From the NCBI RefSeq assembly GCF_000340215.1, contig NW_006921538.1, positions 744,001 through 808,000 on the forward strand: DNA of 64,000 nt, written 5' to 3'. Each line of letters begins with the position of its first letter. The stretch's first letter is position 1. A program made the position numbers and the translations under genes. The notes below the pieces were generated by a model. The model saw only the letters and a list, made by a program, of their open reading frames with translations. It was not told the origin of the DNA and made no database searches. Origin of the DNA: Pseudocercospora fijiensis CIRAD86 (lineage: Eukaryota > Ascomycota > Dothideomycetes > Mycosphaerellales > Mycosphaerellaceae). Positions 32,187 to 44,437 of the stretch are shown here, piece after piece.

Positions 32187-35154
32187 ATGCCGGACTAGTA
32201 CTCTAACTTATTAAAGAAAGACCGCTAGAAGGCGAAGGCGGCATAGAAGAAAGTAGAGAAGGCTGCTACCGCCGCCGCCGCTACTACTACGGCATTATAC
32301 TAGGAGCTAGGCTATTACGATACGGACGTACTACTAAGACGTACTCGAGTCGCTATTAACCGATACTAACTAGTATTCGAGGTTGCTCGCTATCTAGAAC
32401 TGCTAGCGTCTAACGCTAGCCTCGCGACGTAGTAATAGTACTTCGAAGACCGCGTTAATATAGTCCCGGAGTATCTCCTCGAGGAGGTCTAGCGCCTTAT
32501 ATAGGATATCGCAATATATAACGAGGCGTAGTTTCTCTAAGAGCGTATAATCTAGGCCGGTCTTCGCAAGGTCCTAAAGTTGCTATATCTAACTCGCGAT
32601 ACTAAGCTAAGCCCGTTCTAGGTAGATGTCCTGTAGTCGCTAGTCTTTAGCTAATAGGATGTCTTTATAGTCGCTACGACTAGTTCTAGAAAGACACTAA
32701 TCTATTAGGCTTTTGCCCTTCTAACTAGCATAATCGTATAGTAAAGCCTACCTTTAACCCGTATTAGCGACGAACAATCTAAGGACCTCGAAGAAGCTGC
32801 CCGTTAGTTGTTAGCTATAGAACAAGGCCTGTTTAATGTCTGTCTTATTATAGTAGAGAGCAAGAGAAAGAATCCGTATATAATCGACGAGTTAAAGGTA
32901 GGAAACTATTAATACATCCTATATAGCCTAGAGCAGGCTATTATACTAGAGTTCTAAGAGGTACTCTAGGTCCTTGCTCCTCGGATCGGTTTATAGGCAC
33001 TCGACGAGGCTTATCTCTATTATCGCTAGTTAAGCTTCCGGCTAGTATATAGCAAGATAGCATTGCTCCGGGATATCCTTAATATTAACACTATCGCGGT
33101 AGCTACCTTAGCAACGATACCGCGTAATGTAATCGACTATCTAATCGAAAGCCGTACTATACAGAAGCTCGGAGATAAGGCCCTCTAGAGTATTATCTAG
33201 CGTACTAGCATCGATCGCCTAGATACGACGTACCTCTTTTAGACGATACCGAAGGGCAAGCTAAGCTTATTCGATTATTAGTATTTTGTCCTCCGCTTTG
33301 CCGTTAATAAGAATAGGCTAGGTACTCCTAAGCTAATCTAGAAGTCTTTAATCTTTATTAATAGCCGAGCTAGTATCGATAGGGGCTGTTTGCTTATACG
33401 AATATAGTTAATCTAGCTTACTACTAATATTACTAACCTAGACCTTGCGGATAGGAAGTATACTTAGACAGGTGCACTAATAGTTACCGGAGGAAAGCGG
33501 ACTATCGACGTTCGCAAGGTCTATTCCTTCTATACTATATATATCGCTACGGTCGATAAGAACCTGCGGTATAAGGAGTTTAAGAAGGAGGATTCCGAGA
33601 TCCGGATTATATAGGGCACACTAGCTACTACGATAGGTACTAATATTCCTAATATTAAGATCGTTAGCTAGTAAGGCCTACTAATTACTAAAGATCTCCT
33701 CGACCTATATTAGAAGCTTAGTCGTACCGGTCGACTTCGAGGCCTCTTATCGATAGTAGTACTATTCCTTCCTTATTAGTTTAACGACGGTTAAGGACGT
33801 ATATCTAAGAAGTCGAACTATCGGTCGATAATCCTACGCAACCTATTATCTATAACGGCGACTACGACTATCGCACTATACCGTTCTATATATACTCTAG
33901 CGCGACTAAGTTAGCTTCGTACGAATACAGTCTCTAATCTAGAGCTAGAGATTGTCCTAGGAGATAACTTCGACGATATCGACGAGTCGGCTTTCGATAG
34001 AGTAGATATACTTAACGCTAGTATAGACCGCCCTCCGCCTCGTACTCGCCTTTACGATAATATAGAGAACAAGTTCTATAATATAGTCGACGATATAATC
34101 GTAGATAACGTTAACTAGAACAACTAGACGAAGACTAAGATAGATTTGCGCGAGAAGGCGCTAGAATTGTATATACGGTTAGTAAATGCACGCTATTATC
34201 CTATAAAGAGCTAGCGCCAATGTATAAGAGCGGTTAGAAACGAATACCTTAGAGAAGATAAGTATATATACGACATTCCGGATAATCGTAAGGTCTAAGG
34301 TACTAACCTATACTATAGCATATATAACCTAGGGCTACTTAAGAAGAAGTTAGAGTAGGAGGAGCCTCCGCTAGTACCTCCTACGATAAAACGACTACGA
34401 CAAGGTCTACTATAGGCCTTCGTATTGCTATTAATCGCCGAGTAGGTATCTAATTAAGCTAATTGTATCTTTAGGGACGGCTACTAGAGCCGCGTATTCG
34501 ATATGCCGGCTAATGTAATAGTACCTAATTAGAAGCTATAGAACCTTTATAAGGTCTTTAAGCTAGCTACTAAGGAGGAATGTAGTAAGATCGATAAGGA
34601 GGTAGTAAAGCATAGGTCTCCTACATTTATAGCCTAGTACGAGGAGGATAGCACTAACGAAGCCGACATTCCTCTAGAAGAATTGATTATAGTATTAAAT
34701 TAGATAGTAGACGAGGTATATACCTAGCGCTAATAGTATAAGGCTAGGGCTACGAAGGCTCGTAAGGATCGTTAGACAAAGAAGGCTAGTAGTGCGACTA
34801 TAACTACGAGCCGTATAGATATTAAACAGGCGCCTAATACTACGAGCGCGCGCTACGCCCGGGCTAAGAAGCACTAGAATACTTCTTTAGTAGTAGCTCT
34901 TGCGCTTCGAAAGGATGTAGCCTAGAAGAGTAGTAAACTATCTCGAAATGCCGTATCTATAATACGTAGGGATAGATTAGACACACTAGGTATACCGACT
35001 GAATCCGATACACTATTAGCTAATGCACTATTAGCTAAAGGCGTTACTAGACCGCCTTCGTACGCTACTGTCGTAGCTACCGCTCTACGACTACGTCTAG
35101 GTCCTAGTAAGAAGCGTATAGCTAGTACGCTTACGCAAACTCGAACACTAAGTT
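32187..35154 (+). pseudogene. RecQ-like DEAD/H helicase gene, RIP-inactivated
   Basis: One frame holds for about 3 kb, broken only by TAG/TAA. Motif I is DVFIVATTSSRKTLIYQ (32,658-32,708). Motif II is LDEAY at about 33,000-33,014 (the His codon changed to Tyr by RIP), followed by the RecQ-like SFRLVYSKIALLRDIL. The second helicase domain has KSLIFINSRASIDRG, GTLATTIGTNIPNIKIV and motif VI KLSRTGRLRG (33,711-33,743). This is a superfamily-2 RecQ-type helicase, as in fungal telomere-linked helicases and some mobile elements. The frame continues past 35,154 only if an 8-bp insertion at 35,155-35,170 is ignored. Which element it belonged to is unknown. Confidence 0.78.
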
Positions 35155-35170
35155 ATCGTACGGTAGTACC
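35155..35170 (+). other. Probable hAT excision footprint (8-bp frame-breaking insertion)
   Basis: The sequence is ATCGTACGGTAGTACC. The right flank of the hAT element begins ATCGTACC (47,621-47,628). Two copies of that 8-mer would read ATCGTACCATCGTACC; the observed 16 bases match at 13 positions, with the changes only at positions 8, 9 and 11, around the centre. Removing 8 bp restores the helicase frame across the site. This is what hAT excision leaves behind. Confidence 0.65.
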
Positions 35171-38050
35171 GCTTCTCGTCGTAGAATAGATAATAGTATA
35201 CTAACTCTAATAGGCCGCCGTCGACCCGGCGATCCCGAAGACCCTAATACCTTTAGTCTAGACCGTATAACTGCTATATAGGCACGCGCTACGTAGGATG
35301 TAGCAGTTATATCTTCTCCTCGTTTATTAGGCCGTAGCCGTATACTATCTCGGCGGTAGATAGATCTTTAAGCGACGGAGGTACATTTCGAGCAGTATGC
35401 TATACTAGTTAGAGAGTTAGAGCCTAAGGCATCGACAAAGCGGACTTAGTATACTACGAGAGCCCCCTTCCGTACTTAGAACTTCTACCTCTCTATATAC
35501 CTATCGAATACACAGTTGCTATTACACTTCTACTAGCGAGTAGCAAGGGGCCTAAAAGTGCAATAGTTACTAGTATAGAATAGCAGGTACAGCGGCAGCG
35601 ACATATTTAGGCAGTTTTAAGGCATAGCGATAGGCGTTTAGTATATATAGTTTAAGCGAGAAAACGAGATAATATAGCATTAGAATACGGCATTAGAATA
35701 CAGCATTTACAGCATTAGTAATAGCATTAATAGTAACAGCATATTGAATATTATTTAGCATTAGTATCTTATAGTAATAGTATCGACCGGGCGCACGCAT
35801 TACCCTATAGCATTATTTATAGAAGATACAAATACAGCTTTAATAGTATACGCATATATTAGAATTTCCCCTACCGAAAGCACGAGATATATAGGAAGCC
35901 CTATATTAGCGTAGACAGCGGCTTTACGTAAGCGGAAATCACCTACCGAGCCTACCCGTATTTAGCAGTAGTATACCGAAGAGCCCGATACATCGAGAAC
36001 TACCCGCTCCGATAGGAGGCTTAAGTAGGTTACATATACCTAAGGAAGGCAGAAACAGGTAGAACTATATTAAAGGCACGTAGAAGGTCGTACGGAAGAA
36101 GCGTACTAGTTAGGATCTTAAGAGCCCGGAATTAGCTAAGAAGATTGCCAACTTTAAAGGATTTTATAGTTAAGGTAATCCTATAGAAATACCTTATCGA
36201 ACGAGCAGTAAGAGAGATTAGAACGAAGAGGACATTAAGCGGACTATCTATCGGTAAAGCCTAGTATTAAAAGCATTAAAGGCCTTATCTAGAACCTTAG
36301 CAAGCTCTCTATTACTATAGAAATAGGCCGGCGGAAAGGAGTAGATTTATAGCGATAAGGAGATTAATAGAATTCTCCTAGGGCTTGATCTATATCGCTA
36401 ATCTCGTAGTATAGGGCATATTAAGTTTCGATAGGTCTATAGAACAGTACGAAATTACTATAAGTACCTACGTAGTTGCGATAAGAAGAAGTAGGAGTAG
36501 GAATTTTAGAAGCGTTAGCGATTAGTACGGCAGAGATTACTCTTAGAGGGTTATATAGGACAACTAAAGGAAGCATTCGGGGACCTCGTAGGTACTAGAA
36601 AATTCCTATTACACTAGTGTAAAGAGCTAAGTAAAAGGGGGCGTCCGCAATTACTACGGTCTTATCCCTTATCTAGAAGTAGCTCTCGGCGTTCTTCTAG
36701 GTCTTACGCTAATACTAAGACATATATACCGCCGTATTCGCTACCTAACTCTCCTTAGAGACAAGGTAGCAGACCTCCTTCTTTATCCGGATTATTAATA
36801 TTATCGTTACGCTTATTAACACTATTACTACTAAGAAGTCTACTAGTTCCTCCGCTACTAGTACCAAACATAGCGACCGGCGTAGCTAACTTAGAGCTAG
36901 TTAGTATATTTGTCGGCGAAGAAGTTAAGGGTAACGTAGAGCGTTAGTAGGATCGATTTAAGCGGCAATAGGATTAGGTTAATAGTAGAGCTAACCTAGT
37001 CCGGTAGTACAAAACTTTAATATATAGATAAAGGGCGAGGCAGTACGATAGGTTAATATAGAACTAAAGGACCTAGTATAGAGACCTTACGTTAATAACG
37101 CTACGGCGGTTACTATATAGACTATTAAGGACAGGTTCTTTGCGAAATAGTCAAACGCAGTATTATTAGCTAATAACTCCGTCGAGACTATCGAAGCACT
37201 TACGGAAGTAGCATAGAAGAAAGATAAAGACCTAAGGGAATATTATTATCGTTGTATAGTCCTACTCCGCTAGGCAAACGGCAAAGATAATAACACCGCT
37301 ACTAGTACTAAGCGTACTGTTCTTACTATCGCTATTAAGGGTTTCGTTAATAGCCTCGTAGATAAGAAGCTCCGTACCGAGATATAGCGCAAGAAGCAGT
37401 CTACCCTAAAGGCGACATTAGCGGAGGCGGAGGCGGCTTAGCGCCTTATTAAGGATAAGGAGAAGGCTAAGAAGGAACAGAGGGAGCATAAACATATAGA
37501 AGTGCTAAAGGAGGCGGCTATATATTAGTCGGTTAGCAAGCAGTTACTATATAACCTTAATTAACGCTTAAAGAAGTACTGAGATGCTATAGAGCCTTAT
37601 AATGCCGACACTAATATAGTGTAGTCGGCTCCGCTAGAAGCTAAGGATTAGTAGGGCTACCTATATTAATATAGTAACGGCTACTATTATTATGCCTCGC
37701 TATTACCGATACCGCCGTAGCAACGTACGCTATACGCACTACCGAGAAACCAAGGCCCGCTAGCAATATAGCTACTAGCTTAGCAAGCAGGTTATTAGCA
37801 AGGACCTCCTTAGTAGCGCTAAGGCCTTTAGCCGCGTATACTACGCAACAATGCCGGACCTAGATATAGTAAGAACAACCTAATACTAGAGTACTATTAT
37901 ACGGCAGTCCGCCGTAGCCGTAAGTGTAATAGAGACGTCGACCTAACCCGGTCTTAGAATAGCTATATTAATAGCATAATCTAGTACCAATATAAGTTTA
38001 ATAATCTACTTTACTACGGGTACGGCTAGCGCGGACACCTCGAGCGTAAT
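35163..38050 (+). repeat. Duplicated segment S, copy 1 (2,888 bp)
   Basis: Repeated at 47,621-50,508 with a constant offset of 12,458 and no indel at any anchor compared. Its first part continues the helicase frame (RIDNSILTLIGRRRPGDPED). Its last part encodes a basic gag-like region (LRTEI.RKK.STLKATLAEAE) and ends in a CCHC-knuckle remnant (YYGYG.RGHLERN). The copy stops at AGCGTAAT exactly at the hAT left end. Confidence 0.9.
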
Positions 38051-38070
38051 TAGACCCCGCAGTAGTTCGG
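38051..38070 (+). repeat. hAT left terminal inverted repeat
   Basis: 20 bp, 19 of 20 matching the reverse complement of 47,601-47,620. The single difference is a CA versus TA site. Beyond it the two ends share only AT-rich TTTGGTTT-like words. Confidence 0.82.
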
Positions 38071-38179
38071 TTTCCGAACTACTAAACGTATATAGTTTGG
38101 TTTCTTAGCGGCGAACTAGCTCCCTAGTTCCGGTTTGGTTTTTTCGAACTATATAGATTCCTAGTTTAAACTAGAGACT

Positions 38180-38480
38180 ATATTAGTTTTACTATAAGGA
38201 CACTCTTATTCGACTGCCGGCCACGATTGCCGGCTATAATAGTAACTCTGTTACATTTACTACGCTCTTTTGCCGTTACTAGGGCATAGTTGCCGTTGCT
38301 AGGGCGTAGTTGCCGTTACTAGGGCGTGGTTTTGCTATAAGGACACTCTTATTCGACTGCCGGCTACGATTGCCGGCTATAATAGTTACTAGGTTGTATT
38401 TACTACGCTTTATTACCGTTGCTAGGGCGTAGTTACCGTTGCTAGGGCGTAGTTGCTGTTACCGGGGCGTAGTTGCTATA
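38180..38480 (+). repeat. Subterminal tandem duplication in the hAT left end
   Basis: Two tandem units of about 145 bp, each with GGACACTCTTATTCGACTGC, a GCCGGC pair and repeated GTTACTAGGGCGTAGTTGCC words. Subterminal repeats of this kind often bind hAT transposases; that role is inferred. Confidence 0.6.
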
Positions 38481-38619
38481 ATTACGAAAGCTTACCTATA
38501 TAACGTTACGTAGGCGGCAACAATTAGGGCTTCGCGATATTCTTATACTTTCAACTTCTTCCTTTATACCTATACCGACAACAACTACTATACGCTACGC
38601 CCCCGCCCCTTTCCCTTAC

Positions 38620-39540
38620 AATAGTAAGAGAGAAGCGCGCCGCGCGCTAAATAGAAGATAGAACTAAAGACCGCGAGTTTGTTTTGCCTAAGCGTCTAAC
38701 TAAAAAGCGTAAGACTAAAGAGGAGTACTCTACGAAGAAGAATTCCGTACGAGACCGCGAGAGAAAGGACAAGATAGATAAGGATAAAAGAGCTAAGGAT
38801 AAGAGAAGAAAGGCGCGGAATAAGGCATTCTATCGATAGCTAGCGCCTATAGAAAAAAGTGAAGGTTAGAATAAGAAGATAACCTAAGAGAAGGCTAAGA
38901 GGAGGAAAGAATTGCGGCTAGTTTTCGAGCGTAAAGTTCTAGTAGCGTAAGTCAATCTAGCTAGCGGCCGTAGCTAGCAGCTATAGCCGGCAGCCGTAGC
39001 CGGCAGCTATAGCCGGCATATTTTTCTTTAATACGTTAACTAATAGCATTTAGACCTATAGCCGCTACCTCTATCGATACGACCGATAGTAACGGAGATA
39101 TTCAGATAGCCGAGAACAACAATACTAGAGTTTAGGATGCCGCGATAGAGCTTAATACTACGAATAAAGGAACTAAAAAAAGCGAGGAGATACTATACGT
39201 CGATCTAGTAACAGGTGCAGTCTTAGGGCCTAACGCTATAGACGATAAGCGCTAGGAGTAGATCGAGTATAGTTAAAGAGACGAGATACTAGTAAAGGGC
39301 TAAGGTATAAGTCCTATCAATCTAGAAAATTATAGTTAAAGCTACTACGAAAAGCTAGCAAGGATTGGAATCGAGACTAGTCGTCTTTATATCCTCGATA
39401 TAGAGTAGAAGTTTCTTTATTAGTATTAGAGCGAAGCCTTTGCGTCTATAAAGGCAAAGTAGCTTGCGATTAATGCGATCGGGGCTAGGTATCTAGGGAC
39501 GGCAGAAGTGTTACTATAGGAGGAAGGGGTATAGGTAATT
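38620..39540 (+). pseudogene. Unrecognised basic cargo gene in the hAT element
   Basis: A frame broken only by TAG/TAA encodes a Lys/Arg-rich stretch (DRERKDKIDKDKRAKDKRRK). At about 38,949-39,053 an intron-like segment follows (GTAAGTC donor, CTAAT branch, TTTAG acceptor) holding several AGCCGGCA copies, then a second coding stretch (KLARIGIETSRLYILDIE) to an intron-like donor near 39,535. No domain recognised. Confidence 0.4.
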
Positions 39541-40229
39541 ATTCTATACTCGGCATATATAGCCGGCGTTCGTAGCCGGCAGATACTAACAGTTAAATAG
39601 AAAGCGTTTCTCGAAGGCAGAGTGCTACTGCTATATAAAATCTTTACTAAGGCAGAGAGGGCTTATATCCGGAATCTAAGCTACTAGTAGGATAGGTTAG
39701 CGTTAGAATTCTCTGAATCTCTATATAAGCCTCCGAAGGATTACCTATTTTAGCGATACGGCTTTATCTCGACTACTCCGTAGGTACCCGAAGAAGCTCG
39801 AGCGCTCTTTAAGGTCTTTACTAAGAAGCGGAAGGAGTTCGAGGATTAGGATTGGTTAATAGAGCTATTAGTTAGTCTTAGGTTTCGTAGTTAGACTCGG
39901 CCTAAGCATTTGCTTGTCGAGTATCTTATACTAAAAGAGGATAGATTGAGACTAAAAACGAGCTTAGATTCGTTAGGTATAGTAGCTCGGTTCCGTTAGT
40001 AGGAGAGAGCCGCCGTATAGAAGGCAAAATTTAGGTAGTTAGGGTAGCTAGGAAAGAAATTCTAGTAGTTAGGCTAGCTAGGGTAGCTAGGAAAAAAAAT
40101 CTAGTAGTTAGGTAGCTAGGAAACAAAAAAAAAAGGTAGCTAGCTATTTACTGCCTAGCTGTTCCTAACGATACGATGCTATAAAAGAAAGGGTGTTTCT
40201 CTATAGCTACTAGTATATATCTACTACTC

Positions 40230-43200
40230 CTAAGTCCTTACCTTACCGTACGAAACCTTAAAACATACCGACCGACATTGTATATATACTAGGCGCTATA
40301 CTAGGAAGGGTAACAACGAGACGACAGTCGAAACAGTCTAGTATACGAGCGAGATTGCGACAACGTCGAGAGGAGGTCGTATACTTACCTTCGAGCCTAT
40401 CGAGTCCTAGACTACGATTAGGGCTAGATTTATCCTCTCCGAATCCTAGTAGTAGGAATTCATTATAGGGTACTACTACCTAGTCCTTACCTTTACGGAG
40501 TCTAAGTAGAAGGTTATTCGGAGATATAAGAACATCGAGTATTAATCCGGAAATCTTCGAAAAGGCTAGCTAGGCATATCTTTAGAAACCCGAGTATATA
40601 GAGCAGTTCAATTAATAGGTCTATAAGATATAGTTCCCTTTATACTTACGTTCGAAGGAGTGTAAACTCCGGAAGTACTCGATGCGATAGGGGAGTAAGG
40701 AGCGAACGGACACATTCTAGAAGTTCTTTATAGAGGGGGCATTATACCGTTATACGACTTCTCGACTTAAAGGTCAACTAGTAATTGTCTATAACTTCTA
40801 CGGTTCAATCTTAAAACACCCGAAACTAGGGGATAGGAACTTATCGCCTACGAACTATCTCTATTCTAAACGGTGTCGGGAATCTTAAGGAGAGAGGAGA
40901 GTTAATATAGATATAGCGTTCTAGAAAGAGGTATATCTTCTAAAATGCCGGCTATAGCTGCCGGCTATAGCTGCCGGCTATAGCTACCGGCTATAGATTC
41001 CGGCTACCTAAATCAACCGTAGAGATCTAGCTAATTATTATAGGCTACGCTTAAGGAAGCTCTAGGATTAAAGGCTACCGATTTCTCCCCCGAAGACTTT
41101 AAGCAACTAGCAAACGAAATGCTAGCTATAAACGGTCTTCCGGAAGACTTCTACGAAAGGGAGTCTATATAGAAGACATACCTATATCTTATAAACTACC
41201 CTCCCCTATTTCTCGGCGCGACAACCTAGCGTATTATATTCGAAAAGAACAAAGAGGCTGCGTTAGACGACATTCGGGAGATCCTCCGTAATACTCGCCG
41301 AGTAGCTATTACTGTCGATAGCTAGTTAAGCCGGACTATAAGAGCCTCCTTCCTCTCGATTATACTATACTTTATTAATTCGGATTAGAAACTCTAGGAA
41401 CTTATAATCGGATTCCCTAAAATTCTAGGTTCCTATACTAGTAAGGATATAGCGAAGCTTGTCTATACGGTAATAGACAGGGTTAGCGTAACAACGAAAC
41501 TAATCTCGATTACTACGGATAACGCTAGTAATAATCGAATATTATATAAGGCGTTGTATATACAATTTACTCGTATATATCTTTAAAATCACTAATTGTA
41601 TCGATAGGGTCGAGTACGTAGAGGAGATTATAAGGTCTACAATCTAGCTTAATCTTCCGAATGTTAAGCTCGCTACGATTCCGGATACGTACGATAATAC
41701 GCACGATAATAACGATAAAGAGGAGCCTATTAATAGCCCTAGCCCTATTAAATCGGAGCCGACGTCGTTGCTAGTTACATCCCTATAGAAGTTTCCCTAC
41801 CTCGCTTATATAGTTCAAATCGCGATCCGAGCCCTCTTTAAGACGCTTAAAATTGCACTATTAAACGACGACTAATAGAAGATCCTAGATAAGGATAAAG
41901 CAAAGTCGAAAGTCGAGAAACTTATTATAGTAATAAGACGGGATAAGGTAGAGAGCCTCGCTCTCGTTTTATATAAAGTATAACTTTTGTCCGTAGCCGG
42001 CACCTATAGCTAGCAACCTAGTATAGTTCTAACTCTTTTTCTCTAGCTTCGTCGTCTAGTAATATATACGAACTCGAGCTTATAGAGATATAACCGATTC
42101 GAGGCTATTTAAAAGAACCTAATCGAGCGCCCTAAAACCGATGTCTAGAATATCGTATAGAATAAGCGATAGTAAAAGCGGCCTCCTTAGCGCCCACTCC
42201 GTTTTACCTAAGACGTTAAGACCTAGTTCGATTCGACTTTCTATATAGTTATAAGGGGATATACTTTACGTACCGCTCTCGAGATCTATTAGAGTTCCGA
42301 GGGTATTAAGTAGCTCGGCCTTACCGCCGCCGAATAGCGCTAAGCAGAGTATCTCGTCGATATTAGTAAGCATTACGCGAAGGTTACTACTACGATTAGA
42401 AGAACCCGAGGACCGACGATCTACCTTGTCTTTACGTACTATAACTAGCTCTTTAACGAGCTCGAGGAAACCGTAGCTAAGCTAGCTAAGAAGAGCGTTC
42501 CCTAGAAAGTAGCTATAACGAAAGCTATAAACACCTCCTATACTAAGTTGCATAAATATTACAGTGCTACCTTTAACTCGTTCGGGGATATCTATAGCGT
42601 TATATACTTGCTTAACCCGGTAGAAAAGGATATATACTAGCAGAGGCTAGAATAGAAGGCGGACGAGGTATAGCCGAAGCATTACTAGACTATTCTAGAA
42701 AAGATATTCTACGAGCGTCGGAAAGAAACTAGTCTAAATACAGCTCCTATAAAGAAAAAGAAGGTTTAGAAGGCTCCGACATTATACCTGTTTCGTAGGT
42801 AGGAAGTAGAGGCAGAAGAGGAAGTAACTACTAAAGTGAATAAAGAAGAGTTCGATCTCTATCGGCGCGCGAGTAAGTATAAACCCGTAGGCTTAGAAAG
42901 AGGGCTAATAATCTCTAGATCTTACCGGTCTTCTAGACGAATTCGGAGACGATATTCTCGCTATATAGTAGCGGTTAGAGCCTAAGTTTCTAACGATAGC
43001 GTCGGTCGCTCGGGACGTCCTCGCTATCCCGAGCGTAGGTATAGGCTATAAGAGGTCTTTTAGTATCGCTCGTTACTAGGGCCGCTTTAATCGAATATAC
43101 TCGCCTACTACCTTCGAATCTATTATAGTATTCCGATACTATCTCCTCTACTAGAATCGCTAAGGTAGGTTACTAAAGATTATACTAAAGGAGTTAATCG

Positions 43201-43390
43201 AGGAATTAGAAAACCTTAAGATCGAAGAAACCTAGGAGCGCGAAGAGAATACGAAATTTAGTCTAAGCGAAACCCTAATTAGCGATAACGAAGAGGAGGA
43301 GGGCGGAGGTAGAAGGCGATACCGGATCGAGAAGCGGAAACGTATATAGGCTTAGAGTAGCTTTAAAGAGACGAAGCGTTTACGTATAAG
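40230..43390 (+). pseudogene. hAT transposase, RIP-inactivated
   Basis: Coding traces over about 3 kb, divided by probable introns near 40,947-41,040 and 41,980-42,050. The diagnostic hAT stretch reads VAITVDS.LSRTIRASFLSI, then ELIIGFPKILGSYTSKDIAK, then KLISITTDNASNN (about 41,497-41,535), matching the conserved region around the catalytic Asp of hAT RNase-H-like transposases. Downstream are helical parts and a later block (YSATFNSFGDIYSVIYLLNP). Gln/Trp codons are TAG. The N-terminal DNA-binding zinc finger could not be identified. Confidence 0.75.
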
Positions 43391-43753
43391 GTAATATAGC
43401 CGGCGTATATAGCCGGCATATATCCGAAATGTGTTTCGAATTCCTAGGACCTAAACAGACTAGTTGCTATAGCAACCGACCCCGCTTACCTACGGACTAT
43501 TTCTAATTCTCTATTCGCTCTTCCTCTCCTTCTTCCCTTTCTCTATATTCTTAAAGACAAATATACCTTAAGGATTCGGCTCTTCGGGCCTTCCTAAGCC
43601 GGCTACCTCCCCTTCCTTAAGCTACTATCCTTTATTCGAATCTAACGATAACCTAATAAGGCGGTTTAATAGAAGACTATTTGTTCTAGAAGGTAAGAAG
43701 CATTAATATCTCCTTACGATTATATACTTATTAATTTTCTAGGTCCTACCGAT

Positions 43754-44437
43754 ATGCCCTCGTCGCCTAAACGCGCAGATAAATATCTTTAGAGGCTAAA
43801 GGGTAAAGGTAAAGTAAGCTAAGTATAGGGAGACCGTAGCGAGAACGAGATATCGGAAGAGCAAGGCTCTCCGTAGTATATATAAAGGAAGGGGGTTCCT
43901 CGGAAAATAGTACCGAAAAACAAGAAGGCTATAGGTAGATAGGAGAAGGCTAAAAAGAGTAGGCGGACGAAGACTATCGCGAAGAAAAGTTATCTTTCTA
44001 TTAAAAGAAAGGGAACAAGGCAGGACTCGACGACAAAGAAGCGGCGCTTCAAACTAGGTACTATTACCCTTCGCTAGATCCGGCTTTTCTAAAATAAAAG
44101 AGGGACCGAGCTTTTAATCCCTAAGACTCCCTTCTAGCGACTCGTCCGAGAAATTACATTAGATTTTCGGTCTAGTATACGATTTACGGCTAAGGCGATT
44201 AGTACTCTTTAGGAAGCTACGGAGGTATTTCTCGTAACTGAGCTTAAGCTTTTAAACCTCCTTGCTATCTATACGAAGCGGGTTACTCTTTAAAATAAAG
44301 ATATATAGCTTCTAGCTAAAATTCGGCGTCGGTTTATAGCGGATTAGTTGGAAATTGTATTTAGTCGTTAGATTAACCTAGGAGGAGGCCTATTTTCGCA
44401 TCCTTTTACCGGCTATAGGTGCCGGCTACATTTCTGA
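43754..44437 (+). pseudogene. Histone H3-fold gene 1 carried by the hAT element
   Basis: ATG 43,754 opens a frame with a basic tail (MPSSPKRADKYL, later KAKKSRRTKTIAKKS), then a full histone H3 fold at about 44,048-44,340: GTITLR.IRLF, TELLIPKTPF.RLVREI, LDFRSSIRFTAKAIS, L.EATEVFLV, LLAIYTKRVTL.NKDI.LL. Stops inside are TAG/TAA at positions where H3 has Gln or similar. Loop 1 (DFRSSIRF) has the length of canonical H3 (DFKTDLRF), without the extra residues of CENP-A. The tail does not resemble the ARTKQTARKS tail. So this is a divergent H3-like protein with its own tail. A TGA at 44,435 is the first stop that is not an expected RIP product. Confidence 0.75.

Noticed and set aside
35640..35780. 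CRISPR-like spaced repeats (AGCATTA units)
   Set aside because: Irregular low-complexity sequence in eukaryotic repeat DNA, with no regular spacers; it belongs to the duplicated S segment.
44048..44340. Calling H3-fold gene 1 a centromeric CENP-A
   Set aside because: Loop 1 has the length of canonical H3 and lacks the extra residues typical of CENP-A, so only H3-like is justified.
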